This document shows positions 23,320 to 30,955 of a stretch of DNA of 31,849 bases, in pieces (position 1 is the stretch's first letter; every line of letters begins with the position of its first letter). Both the position numbers and the translations under genes were made by a program. Source of the stretch: a virus; IMG/VR virus record IMGVR_UViG_3300037193_000547, positions 1 to 31,849 of that record; one strand, written 5' to 3'. The notes under the pieces are model-generated. The model saw only the letters and a program-made list of their open reading frames with translations, did not search any database and was not told the origin of the DNA.

Positions 23320-23359
23320 TGCTTTTTCACGGGTAGTTGATGACTTTCCCCCGGCAATA

Positions 23360-23390
23360 CAAAGGTATAAAAATATCATTCCGAAGCAAA
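23360..23390 (-). promoter_or_regulatory. Leftward promoter with full Bacteroidota consensus
   Basis: On the minus strand TTTG (23390-23387) is followed after exactly 19 bases by TACCTTTG (23367-23360), a full match to the known consensus TTTG-N19-TAnnTTTG. It faces away from the sugar-modification operon and toward the terminator, with no gene of adequate length in its path. Confidence 0.7.
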
Positions 23391-23423
23391 CAGGCACTTT
23401 TTAAAATATTTTTTAAGGATTTT

Positions 23424-23454
23424 TTTAAAATTTGGGTATTTTGAGGTACGTTTA
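23424..23454 (+). promoter_or_regulatory. Weak candidate rightward promoter
   Basis: TTTA (23424-23427), 19 bases, TACGTTTA (23447-23454) differs from the consensus at the last base of each element. A rightward promoter is expected here because the terminator at 23196 would cut off the upstream operon from the genes starting at 23486. Confidence 0.25.
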
Positions 23455-23485
23455 AATCATGAACGCCAGTCGAATTAACCATTAA

Positions 23486-23704
23486 ATGACAATCAACTTA
23501 CCATATATATCTATGAATATTCAACTTGAAATGGACAAGCTTAAAACGGAGAAATCCGATCTTGAAGCAGTGATTGAAACGCATAAAGAGCGAATCAAAG
23601 CCATTAATTTAAAGCTCCGTAAACTTGACACCGTGCTCAAGCACGCGCAAGGCATTTTAACAGATCAGGAGGGAGTCAGAGAACACGAAGAGTCAGAGGC
23701 ATGA
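23486..23704 (+). CDS. Small coiled-coil protein, 72 aa
   Basis: Almost all charged helix with heptads (MDKLKTEKSDLEAVIETHKE, then RIKAINLKLRKLDTVLKHAQ). An alternative start at 23513 (MNIQLEMDKLK) would remove nine non-helical residues and is plausible. It is the first gene after the terminator region and its stop overlaps the next start by 4 nt. A dimerising coiled coil is likely; function unknown. Confidence 0.55.
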   Translation: MTINLPYISMNIQLEMDKLKTEKSDLEAVIETHKERIKAINLKLRKLDTVLKHAQGILTDQEGVREHEESEA

Positions 23705-23877
23705 GCAAGGCAGAACTAAAAGCCGCTATTGACGCTGATGGAGGTGTAAAAAACCAACGTTCTAAACATTGGGATGCTGCTTTTACGCTTCACAATTCGC
23801 AGCCAGGAGTCAGAAGGCTTAAACGTGGTTGCGGTTCTTGTTATCGTGAGCTTTATGAATGGTTAAGTAAAGTATAA
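23701..23877 (+). CDS. Small protein with CGSCY motif, 58 aa
   Basis: Starts MSKAELKAAIDADGGVKNQR and ends RRLKRGCGSCYRELYEWLSK. The CxxC with a C-terminal amphipathic helix is common in small Bacteroidota phage proteins of unknown role. It couples to the gene before by ATGA overlap. The two Cys could bind metal or form a disulfide. Confidence 0.55.
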   Translation: MSKAELKAAIDADGGVKNQRSKHWDAAFTLHNSQPGVRRLKRGCGSCYRELYEWLSKV

Positions 23878-23882
23878 CTGAT

Positions 23883-24152
23883 ATGTGGATAGCAATTTTG
23901 ATAGCCTTTATAATCAGTTCCCCTTTTGTGGTTGGTATAATTACATGCTTTAGTGATAAAAACATCAGAAATGCCGGGAAAGCAATTATTGTTGAGCCTA
24001 AACATCAACATGAATGGAAATTGCAATACCAAACTGGCAACGCTGTGGATGGTAAAAGTGATGTGGTTATATGTGATTGTGGGCAATGGGCTGTGTATCA
24101 CAGGAATCCGGCCTTCGGTGAATTGCATAAATACCATTTGATAGATAAATGA
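23883..24152 (+). CDS. Membrane protein with cytoplasmic Cys/His tail, 89 aa
   Basis: An N-terminal membrane helix (IAILIAFIISSPFVVGIITC) is followed by a polar tail with HQHEW and CDCGQW, and HKYHL at the end, which could bind a metal. It overlaps the next gene by 4 nt. No family recognised. Confidence 0.55.
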   Translation: MWIAILIAFIISSPFVVGIITCFSDKNIRNAGKAIIVEPKHQHEWKLQYQTGNAVDGKSDVVICDCGQWAVYHRNPAFGELHKYHLIDK

Positions 24153-24802
24153 GTGCGGAGCTTTGGCAAATTTGGTACCAAGACTCGCAAAAAGTGGAAT
24201 GTTTTCCTTTTGCTAATCTATATTTTAATGAAAAGCTCACCATTTTCTTCGAGAACGACCCGATTGTCAGACTTGTTACGACCACTAAAGCAGAAAAAAT
24301 AGCCGTGTGTAGCTGGAAATTACGTCAGAAGATGAGATTAAGGGTTGGTAAGCGCGGAAAACTTACGGAAGAAGCATTAAACTCGAATTATGAAGTACTT
24401 TCTTTCACTTCAAATACAAAATATCACCGTATGTTAGCCGCTGCCGAGGCGTGGCATCCAGGATTTAAGCCAGCGATGCAGAAAATTTGTGATCAAATAG
24501 GCGTTACACTGCCAGGAGAGGTTAGGAGCCCAATCTATCAGAATCATTTTTCGGCCAGGGCTGACATTTATTTGGATTACGTGAATACATATTTGCAACC
24601 TGCTATGGAGGCAATGATATGGTTTAGTGATCTGCATCAAATCGTAATGCAGGACAGCCACTACAGCGAATTATCTAACCAAAATCCAGATCATTTGAAA
24701 GATAAAATAGGAGTGCCATATTATCCGCTCGCGCCATTCCTTCTTGAAAGACTGTTTTCTATTTATTGTCACAACAAAAAAATTAACGTTACATATTTAT
24801 GA
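24149..24802 (+). CDS. Probable sugar-modification cluster protein, 217 aa
   Basis: Soluble protein beginning MSAELWQIWYQDSQKVECFP, with TTTKAEKIAVCSWKLRQKMR near residue 50 and SPIYQNHFSARADIYLDYVN in the second half. I have seen similar patterns in phage proteins lying beside glycosyltransferases, but cannot name the family and see no DxD motif of known use. It is translated in a tight operon with the sugar transferases. Confidence 0.5.
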   Translation: MSAELWQIWYQDSQKVECFPFANLYFNEKLTIFFENDPIVRLVTTTKAEKIAVCSWKLRQKMRLRVGKRGKLTEEALNSNYEVLSFTSNTKYHRMLAAAEAWHPGFKPAMQKICDQIGVTLPGEVRSPIYQNHFSARADIYLDYVNTYLQPAMEAMIWFSDLHQIVMQDSHYSELSNQNPDHLKDKIGVPYYPLAPFLLERLFSIYCHNKKINVTYL

Positions 24803-25077
24803 ATTTACATGACATGCCGGATTGTAATCATCACATGAGGCCCAATCTAAAGGTCGCATCAAAAGTGACTGGTATTGACTTGGAAAATCCGATAAATTTA
24901 TCCGAGATGGAAGTGTATGAGTGTATATGCAGACCAGAGAAGACACAATACGGAATGAAATTCGAGTTGACGGCACAATTGAAAGGTTGGGATTTTAATA
25001 CGGACACAGGGGAAACCGATGAAATCACTGTGACTATTGTTAGGATATCATCAAAAAGACCAAAAATCGATCTATGA
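24799..25077 (+). CDS. Hypothetical protein, 92 aa
   Basis: Begins MNLHDMPDCNHHMRPNLKVA with Cys/His residues at the N-terminus and a beta-rich second half (KFELTAQLKGWDFNTDTGET). It overlaps both neighbours by 4 nt. No function; the cluster suggests an accessory role. Confidence 0.5.
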   Translation: MNLHDMPDCNHHMRPNLKVASKVTGIDLENPINLSEMEVYECICRPEKTQYGMKFELTAQLKGWDFNTDTGETDEITVTIVRISSKRPKIDL

Positions 25078-25775
25078 TTAGTGTAATCCATCCGAGCCGT
25101 CAACGCCCGCAGAAAAGCTTTCACAATGCTGTAGAATGGCTTAACAAAGCCCAGTGCGAAGTTGAACTAATCGTGAGTATCGACAACGATGACAAAACAA
25201 AAGTCGAATACAGCAAGCTATACGCACCAATAGCAAATCATTTTCTCGTTAATAATAACCGATCAGCAGTTGACGCAATCAACAAAGGCGCTGAAGTTGC
25301 AACCGGTGATATTCTGCTAGTTCTATCTGATGACTTTCGTTGCCCTGAAGGATGGGGCAAAAGGCTGGTCGAATTAACAGGAGGCAAGAAATATTGGATT
25401 GCCAAAACTCCTGATGGTATTCAGCCGTGGTTAATCACTATGCCTATAATGGATCGTGAGTATTACAATCGATTCGGGTATGTTTATTTCCCTGATTATT
25501 TGCACCTATTTTGTGACACGGAGGTGTCTTGTGTTGCCGATCTCACCGGCAGGAGAATTAATTTAGACATTCCATTTGTGCATGATCACTATTCGGTAGG
25601 TAAGTCAGATAAAGATGCAGTAAGCAAAAAAGCCGATGCAACTTGGGAGCAAGGTGAAAAACTTTTTCTTGAAAGATTTAAAAATAAATTCTACTTGAAA
25701 GACACACCTGGGAAAATAACAGATCCGACATATATCAATTGGGCTAAAATGAAAGGGGTAACAATTATACAATGA
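25074..25775 (+). CDS. GT-A-type glycosyltransferase (family 2-like), 233 aa
   Basis: Transfers a sugar from a nucleotide donor. It starts ISVIHPSRQRPQKSFHNAV, a GT2-like N-terminus, with ELIVSIDNDD (31-40) and ILLVLSDDF (80-88) giving an acidic DDF metal-donor site. A later DTEVSCVADL and HDHYSVGKSD (about residues 147-180) fit the acceptor half. It is shorter than many GT2 enzymes, and acceptor and sugar are unknown. Coupled to both neighbours by 4-nt overlaps. Confidence 0.7.
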   Translation: MISVIHPSRQRPQKSFHNAVEWLNKAQCEVELIVSIDNDDKTKVEYSKLYAPIANHFLVNNNRSAVDAINKGAEVATGDILLVLSDDFRCPEGWGKRLVELTGGKKYWIAKTPDGIQPWLITMPIMDREYYNRFGYVYFPDYLHLFCDTEVSCVADLTGRRINLDIPFVHDHYSVGKSDKDAVSKKADATWEQGEKLFLERFKNKFYLKDTPGKITDPTYINWAKMKGVTIIQ

Positions 25776-26395
25776 AGTTAGCTATTCTCATACCGACCTT
25801 ACCTGAGACTCGCAACATAAACCTGTTGCAGAGATTACGTGATCGTATTGATAAACAGGTTGAAAAGTATCCGGATGTAAGAATAACGATCAATGACGCG
25901 CCAAGGTCGATGCCTACCGGAACAAAGCGAAACCAATTGATAAGTATTAGTGGTGCCAGTGAATACTTTTGTTTTATAGATGATGATGACATGGTATCGC
26001 ACAATTATGTGTCGTTGATCATGGAAGCTATTGAAAAGAGTCCGGACGTTATAACTTTCAATGGATGGATGACCACAGACGGAAATCGCAGGCAGGATTT
26101 TGAAATAAGATTAGGTGAAAAGTATGAAGAGCGCAATGGGAAGTTTTATCGGTATCCAAATCATCTATGCGTTTACAAAAGAGAAAAAGTATCTCACGTG
26201 AAGTTTCCCGCAACCTGGCAACAGGAAGATTACATATGGGCGACAGAAATAAAAAACAAAGGACTTCTTAAAACCGAGGTTCATATCGATCAAGACTTGT
26301 ACTGGTATGATTTCCAAAGCAATAAAACGGATAAGCCAAACACTGGTTTGAAAGTCAGAGAAACAAGACTAAACAGAAGGTATAGATACAGATGA
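25772..26395 (+). CDS. GT2-like glycosyltransferase, 207 aa
   Basis: Starts KLAILIPTLPETRNINLLQR, and has PTGTKRNQLISISGASEYFC then FIDDDD (68-73), a classical GT-A donor and metal site, followed by MVSHNYV. QQEDYIWATEI in the C-terminal half is a common acceptor-side motif (the ED of GT2 enzymes). It is a close paralogue of the gene at 27063. The sugar and acceptor are unknown. Coupled to neighbours by 4-nt overlaps. Confidence 0.75.
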   Translation: MKLAILIPTLPETRNINLLQRLRDRIDKQVEKYPDVRITINDAPRSMPTGTKRNQLISISGASEYFCFIDDDDMVSHNYVSLIMEAIEKSPDVITFNGWMTTDGNRRQDFEIRLGEKYEERNGKFYRYPNHLCVYKREKVSHVKFPATWQQEDYIWATEIKNKGLLKTEVHIDQDLYWYDFQSNKTDKPNTGLKVRETRLNRRYRYR

Positions 26396-27066
26396 CAGCA
26401 GTAGAATACGCGTTAAATTACGCCAAACAAATAGCATACTCTTCAAAAGAAACATTATTGTCTACCCATAAATCCGCTTTAGAGATGCGGAATAGGCGCG
26501 GGGTGTTTATTGAGTGTGGCGTGGCTGCTGGCGCTCAAATTATTATGATGGCTGCCGCTGCGCCTGAAAAGATGATATACGCTTTTGATTCATTCCAAGG
26601 AATACCTTTACCATCAAACAAAGACGATCAGTATCCAGGCATAAGAAAAATATCCAAGGAAGAACAATCCAATTTACCTCAACCAGGCGAACAGATTTTA
26701 GAATCTTCCGGGGCTACTGTTGTAAGTGAAGAAACATTTTGGGAACATGTTAATAAATCAGGCGTAGGCACAAAGAATATTAAAACCGTTCCAGGCTGGT
26801 TCGAGCACACTACAAAAATGTTCGGCAGCATGCACACACAAATAGCTTTGCTTCGGCTTGACGGAGACCTATACAATTCAACAAAAGTATGCCTTGAAAA
26901 TCTTTACCCGCGTGTTGTAAGTGGTGGCATTGTCATAATCGATGATTGGGCTTTGCCTGGATGCCAACAGGCCGTATGCGATTACTTTAAAAGTATTGGA
27001 GCCTTTTTTCAAATGCAATTCTACGGGCATGTAGATAGTCAAATAGCTTACTTCTATAAACCATGA
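26392..27066 (+). CDS. TylF/MycF-type O-methyltransferase, 224 aa
   Basis: Methylates a sugar hydroxyl using S-adenosylmethionine. Motif I is FIECGVAAGAQIIMM (39-53), followed by YAFDSFQGIPLP (63-74), both typical of the TylF family (macrocin O-methyltransferase). RLDGDLYNSTKVCLENLYPR and IVIIDDW supply the metal and acceptor part. Length is normal. It is inside the glycosyltransferase operon with 4-nt overlaps, so the acceptor is probably a glycan. Confidence 0.8.
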   Translation: MTAVEYALNYAKQIAYSSKETLLSTHKSALEMRNRRGVFIECGVAAGAQIIMMAAAAPEKMIYAFDSFQGIPLPSNKDDQYPGIRKISKEEQSNLPQPGEQILESSGATVVSEETFWEHVNKSGVGTKNIKTVPGWFEHTTKMFGSMHTQIALLRLDGDLYNSTKVCLENLYPRVVSGGIVIIDDWALPGCQQAVCDYFKSIGAFFQMQFYGHVDSQIAYFYKP

Positions 27067-27704
27067 GCACTACTTTATCCATACTCATACCGACCACGCC
27101 AGACAGAGGTGAAATGTTCACCGGTTTGTATAACGAACTGCAAAATCAAGTGGAATACTGCAAAACATTTCATCCGTCATTAGGTAATGTTCAAATATTG
27201 GTTGATGACTCGGTAAAATTTCTTGAAGGTGGTTTAAGCATAGGGAAGAAAAGAGAGGCTCTTGTAATGCGTGCGCAAGGTAAATACTTATGCTTTGTGG
27301 ATGACGATGATTTAGTAAGCGGTAATTATTTGGAGACGCTACTAAGACTTTGTCAAAATGATGCGGACGTAATAACATTCAGATCATTCTGTATGCTAAA
27401 GCAATTCTTATCAGTGGTTGACATGAGCTTAAACCACGAAGAAAACGAGCAAATGAACCCCGACTTTATTGTCAGGCGAAAACCCTGGCATATATGCCCG
27501 GTGAGGAGTGTGTATGCAAAAATGCACGGATTTTTAGACATAAGTTATGCTGAAGATTGGGATTGGTTTGGCAGAGTTTTGCCAATGTGCGCTAATGAGG
27601 TACATACAAACGCAATACTTCATGTTTACAGGCATGGCGATCATTCAGAAAGCGATAAAATAACACGTTACTTAAATGGCGATGAAAAACTATTCTCAAA
27701 ATAA
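27063..27704 (+). CDS. GT2-like glycosyltransferase, 213 aa
   Basis: Begins STTLSILIPTTPDRGEMFTG, with IGKKREALVMRAQGKYLCFV then DDDD (80-83) as the donor site and LVSGNYLETL after it; YAEDWDWFGRVLP in the C-terminal half is the probable acceptor-side ED motif. It closely resembles the enzyme at 25772 across the first 110 residues. It overlaps the next gene by 29 nt. Substrates unknown. Confidence 0.75.
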   Translation: MSTTLSILIPTTPDRGEMFTGLYNELQNQVEYCKTFHPSLGNVQILVDDSVKFLEGGLSIGKKREALVMRAQGKYLCFVDDDDLVSGNYLETLLRLCQNDADVITFRSFCMLKQFLSVVDMSLNHEENEQMNPDFIVRRKPWHICPVRSVYAKMHGFLDISYAEDWDWFGRVLPMCANEVHTNAILHVYRHGDHSESDKITRYLNGDEKLFSK

Positions 27705-28290
27705 CGAGCAGCAAGTAATTCTTGACTACTTCAAAGGCAAGGTGGGAACATTTATTTCTTTAGGTGAAAACGATGGAGAAACATTTTCAAACGTTCGCGC
27801 ACTGGTTTTATCGGGATGGCGTGGTGTAATGGTTGAGCCTTCGCCAAAAGCTTTTGAAAGACTCAAAGCTCTATATAGAGGGCATAAAGGCATTTACATT
27901 TATCCATACGCAATCAGTGGTCATAACGGAAAGGCTATACTACAGGAGTCAGGCCCGCTGTGTTCCGCTGCTGATGTTGGGTTAGTGAGTACATTTCACG
28001 CTCACGAAATGGACAGGTTTAAACGAAGTGTTTCCTACGAACCTGTTGAAATACGATGCTTCAAGTGGAAGACTTTTTTGAATAGGCTTTCGATCAAAGA
28101 ATTTGATTTCATTTCACTCGATATTGAAGGCGAAGAAATGAACGTACTCCCTGATATGGACTTAAGTAAAACATCCATGATCTGTATAGAATGGAATTCA
28201 AACGCGAACCTTAAATCAGCGTATAAAGAATATCTGGATGGATTTAATTTACTGTATGTTTCGGCAGAGAACCTGATTTATGCAAGATAA
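27676..28290 (+). CDS. FkbM-type methyltransferase, 204 aa
   Basis: Class I S-adenosylmethionine-dependent methyltransferase. FISLGENDGETFSNVRAL (26-43) is motif I, VMVEPSPKAFERL (51-63) motif II, and DFISLDIEGEEMNVLPDMD is the conserved end of the FkbM fold. ATG codons at 27676 and 27682 are both possible. It overlaps the preceding glycosyltransferase gene and the following membrane protein gene. A sugar methyltransferase is likely; the target is unknown. Confidence 0.75.
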   Translation: MAMKNYSQNNEQQVILDYFKGKVGTFISLGENDGETFSNVRALVLSGWRGVMVEPSPKAFERLKALYRGHKGIYIYPYAISGHNGKAILQESGPLCSAADVGLVSTFHAHEMDRFKRSVSYEPVEIRCFKWKTFLNRLSIKEFDFISLDIEGEEMNVLPDMDLSKTSMICIEWNSNANLKSAYKEYLDGFNLLYVSAENLIYAR

Positions 28291-28501
28291 AGGACTTATA
28301 TTAATGATAGGCATAATGTGGATATTGTTATTATCTATTCCGACCTACATTATAACGATGTTATGTTACGGACATACTTATGCATATATACTGCGATCAG
28401 ATATAATGATTGTGTTAATATGTTTGTTTGGCGGATACTTAGGAGTTATCGGAACAGTAGGTGGAGTGCTGGAAATTATAGATAAGAGAAAATCAAAATG
28501 A
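28280..28501 (+). CDS. Small membrane protein with two helices, 73 aa
   Basis: Two hydrophobic segments (LILMIGIMWILLLSIPTYII and IMIVLICLFGGYLGVIGTVG) and a short basic end (EIIDKRKSK). It could be a holin, an anchor for the sugar enzymes, or a host-membrane factor; sequence does not decide. Overlaps the genes before and after. Confidence 0.55.
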   Translation: MQDKGLILMIGIMWILLLSIPTYIITMLCYGHTYAYILRSDIMIVLICLFGGYLGVIGTVGGVLEIIDKRKSK

Positions 28502-29130
28502 TCATTGTAAACTTTTCCACTAGCCAATACCTGAAAGGTCAAAAAAGACTCTCTGACAGCATATCAGAGCCTTATTTAAAACTGATGTTCACCCAATACG
28601 AAATAATTGGAAGCCCAACACATCAGCAGAGCCCTTACGAGTTTAAAATACATGCGATAGAAAAAGCATTTGAAATCGATCCGATTGTATTATGGGTTGA
28701 CTCAAGCATGTGGCGTGTAGGCGATCTTTCTATAATTGAAAACTTGATTAAACAAGACGGATACTTTTTAAGCGAAGCTGGCCATTATGCAGGACGTTGG
28801 ACAAATGATTTTGCACGAAGCTACTTCCAGGTAACTGAAAAAGAAATGAAGCAGGAGCAAGGGGGAATAACAATGTTCAGCGCGGGATTACTCGGACTAA
28901 ATATAGAATCAGAAATTGCTATGGAATTCTTTCGTCAATGGAAAGCCTCTGCAATAGCAGGCACATTTAAAGGTGATTGGAGTAATCACCGTCACGACAT
29001 GACGGCAGGCAGTATTATTGCTTCGCGGCTTGGTATGAAGTACCAAAGGGGTGGCCAACATATGGCATATATTGGCCCTGGTTACTCTGAGCCTGAAAGC
29101 AATGTAATATTTTATTTACAAGGCCTATGA
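28498..29130 (+). CDS. Glycosyltransferase-like protein, 210 aa
   Basis: Starts MIIVNFSTSQYLKGQKRLSD, with FEIDPIVLWVDSSMW (58-72), where VDSS stands in the place of a DxD site, and GGITMFSAGLLGLN (122-135) and KGDWSNHRHDM later. The layout resembles GT-A enzymes found with phage sugar clusters, but the acidic site is incomplete. Function is likely but not assured. Coupled to the spanin-like gene after it. Confidence 0.5.
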   Translation: MIIVNFSTSQYLKGQKRLSDSISEPYLKLMFTQYEIIGSPTHQQSPYEFKIHAIEKAFEIDPIVLWVDSSMWRVGDLSIIENLIKQDGYFLSEAGHYAGRWTNDFARSYFQVTEKEMKQEQGGITMFSAGLLGLNIESEIAMEFFRQWKASAIAGTFKGDWSNHRHDMTAGSIIASRLGMKYQRGGQHMAYIGPGYSEPESNVIFYLQGL

Positions 29131-29672
29131 TTGTTATTCAATCATTCATTAGAAAAATAAATACCGAAAATAAGGTTGTATGCTTTTTTAAGGGTAAATA
29201 CTCGTCACAAACGTGTGAAAAAATTCATGAATTTTTAAAGAGAAAGATTGAATACGCGCCATATGTATTAATATTTCTACTATTATCCTCATGCTCTGCA
29301 AGGTGGCACTTAAGACAAGCTGAAAAGCACCTGAAAAAAGCCGAATTAAAAGGCGCGCAAGTTAAAGCCGATACAATATTCGTTAAAGATACGGTTGTCA
29401 CCCAATACGTAACACATGACACGCTATTCAGATCAGCAGTAGGCGATACAATATTAATCGAAAAAGAAAAGCTGCGCATAAAGTACGTAAGACTTGCTGG
29501 CGATACGGTTCACATACAGGGCGAGTGTTTGCCTGACACTATAATACGCGAGATACCGGTAACCATTCATAAAGAAATAAAAGCCCCTGATCGGTGGTAT
29601 CATTCATTGCCTTGGTTGTTGTTGCTTGTGGCAATTGGGATTGCAATAGGAATTTTTATTAAATCAAGATGA
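29127..29672 (+). CDS. Putative unimolecular spanin (lipoprotein with C-terminal membrane helix), 181 aa
   Basis: A u-spanin joins inner and outer membranes at lysis: a lipoprotein end in the outer membrane and a C-terminal helix in the inner one. Here a hydrophobic stretch ends in LLLSSCSARW with the lipobox Cys at residue 56, and the C-terminus is WLLLLVAIGIAIGIFIKSR. The periplasmic part has repeated DT motifs (KADTIFVKDTVVTQYVTHDT), typical of Bacteroidota phage spanins. The 47-residue leader before the signal is long; no other start is in frame. The role is inferred from topology. Confidence 0.6.
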   Translation: MIVIQSFIRKINTENKVVCFFKGKYSSQTCEKIHEFLKRKIEYAPYVLIFLLLSSCSARWHLRQAEKHLKKAELKGAQVKADTIFVKDTVVTQYVTHDTLFRSAVGDTILIEKEKLRIKYVRLAGDTVHIQGECLPDTIIREIPVTIHKEIKAPDRWYHSLPWLLLLVAIGIAIGIFIKSR

Positions 29673-29962
29673 GCACACTAACCGAGTTTGTTATTTATTG
29701 GGCCGTGCTACTTATTGCAGTGGCTTGGATTTGGGGTTTTGAATTCTGCTTTCAATCAGGGGAGATATTTGGTAAGCTCGGGGATTGGATGCGTGCGATA
29801 TTTCCGGAATGGATCAACAAGCCGTTATTTGATTGTAAATTTTGCATGTCTTCAGTTCATGGATCTCTGATATTCGTTACATTCCTTTGGGGATGGCCTG
29901 TTTACGTATGGGTGATATTTTGTTTTTGCTGCTGTGGTGTAACTGCAATTTTTGATAGATGA
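29669..29962 (+). CDS. Membrane protein with CxxC motif, 97 aa
   Basis: Two or three hydrophobic stretches (VIYWAVLLIAVAWIWGFEF, HGSLIFVTFLWGWPVYVWV) flank a polar loop with FDCKFCMSSVHG. Similar proteins sit beside lysis genes in Bacteroidota phages. It overlaps both neighbours by 4 nt. A holin-like or membrane-bound accessory role is possible; not established. Confidence 0.55.
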   Translation: MSTLTEFVIYWAVLLIAVAWIWGFEFCFQSGEIFGKLGDWMRAIFPEWINKPLFDCKFCMSSVHGSLIFVTFLWGWPVYVWVIFCFCCCGVTAIFDR

Positions 29963-30177
29963 AAGCACCACTAATTATTTTAGCGATATATTATTGGATA
30001 GGCTTTATATTCTTCGCCATATTTTTAATAATCGACTTAAAGAAAAATGGGTTAACAATAAAGGAGATTCCTGGATATTTGGCAATGCTTTTTATTATAC
30101 CGTGGATATGGATCTTATTTGTTGCAATTCAAATACACGAATGGTGGGAAAATATCGAAGATAAGAAAATTTTTTAA
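29959..30177 (+). CDS. Small membrane protein with two helices, 72 aa
   Basis: Hydrophobic segments PLIILAIYYWIGFIFFAIFL and PGYLAMLFIIPWIWILFVAI, with a Lys-rich loop between and a charged C-terminus. A class II-like holin would look like this, and its place after the spanin-like gene agrees, but the data do not prove it. Confidence 0.5.
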   Translation: MKAPLIILAIYYWIGFIFFAIFLIIDLKKNGLTIKEIPGYLAMLFIIPWIWILFVAIQIHEWWENIEDKKIF

Positions 30178-30178
30178 A

Positions 30179-30955
30179 ATGAGATTAGCTGCAATTTTTT
30201 GCGTGTGGGACGATTACGATCTATTAGAGCACTCTGTTAAAAACATCGAGCCTTTAGTTGATGGAGTTATAATAATCGCTTCAGAGACTAGTAATTACGG
30301 CATACATTCGGAAATTCCTGATCAATGGAAAGACGTTTTTAAATGGGAGCCGTCCTTAAGGCTTAAGCCGGCAGAGAACGAAACCAGGAAAAGAAACTAC
30401 GGATTAGATATCGCACGTAAAGCCGGATATACGCATTTCATATGCATGGATGCTGATGAGTTTTATAGACCGGACGAATTTCTACATGAGAAAGAAAAGT
30501 TCCACGTGAATCCCGATTTGGCCGGACTTGTTTGCGGCTCTCGGGTATATTTTAAGTCACCCACATTGACGATTGGAATGGATATTACTCGGGTTCCGTT
30601 TATTCATCGGATAACACCGACATTAAAACATCAATTTAACTCTAAATATCCGTTTGCTTTTGAAGGCAGAGGGATAAGAATCGATCCGACTAGGCAGTTG
30701 AATATAAATTACGGTGTTGAATGGTCTGAAATCGTAATGCACCATATGTCGTATATACGAAAAGACTTTAAAAAGAAGATTAAAAACTCAACTGCTCGGT
30801 ATAATCTCGAAAACTCAACCATAATGCAAGACTTAGCCCTTGCGAATGAAGGGGTTTATTGTAACTTTTACGGGAAAGTGTTAGAGCGCGCGCCTAACTA
30901 CTTCAATATCCCAGAATATGGCGTGGAGGTTCAAGATATTCAATCAAATCCGTAA
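30179..30955 (+). CDS. GT-A-type glycosyltransferase, 258 aa
   Basis: I chose the ATG at 30179 (two bases... short gap after the preceding stop) over one at 30119 inside the upstream gene. MRLAAIFCVWDDYDLLEHSV leads into FICMDADEFYRPDEF (87-101), a DxD donor site, with ETRKRNYGLDIARKAGYTH before it, the usual pattern of GT2-like enzymes that work on lipid or protein glycans. The C-terminal half (MHHMSYIRKDFKKKIKNS) is charged. It overlaps the portal gene by 38 nt. Confidence 0.75.
   Translation: MRLAAIFCVWDDYDLLEHSVKNIEPLVDGVIIIASETSNYGIHSEIPDQWKDVFKWEPSLRLKPAENETRKRNYGLDIARKAGYTHFICMDADEFYRPDEFLHEKEKFHVNPDLAGLVCGSRVYFKSPTLTIGMDITRVPFIHRITPTLKHQFNSKYPFAFEGRGIRIDPTRQLNINYGVEWSEIVMHHMSYIRKDFKKKIKNSTARYNLENSTIMQDLALANEGVYCNFYGKVLERAPNYFNIPEYGVEVQDIQSNP

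Larger units (their letters stand above)
23193..23356 (-). ncRNA. Putative leftward small RNA between promoter and terminator
   Basis: A leftward promoter (23360-23390) would start an RNA near 23356. It would run through a hairpin at 23274-23319 and end at the palindromic terminator near 23193-23224, whose stem is followed by a T run in the leftward direction too. About 160 nt would be made. A 20-codon frame lies inside it but there is no support for its translation. Seen: the signals. Inferred: the RNA. Confidence 0.35.

Noticed and set aside
30119-30178. Upstream start for the glycosyltransferase at 30179
   Set aside because: The 20 extra residues lie within the preceding membrane protein gene, and the ATG at 30179 follows directly after that gene's stop with a normal GT2 N-terminus.
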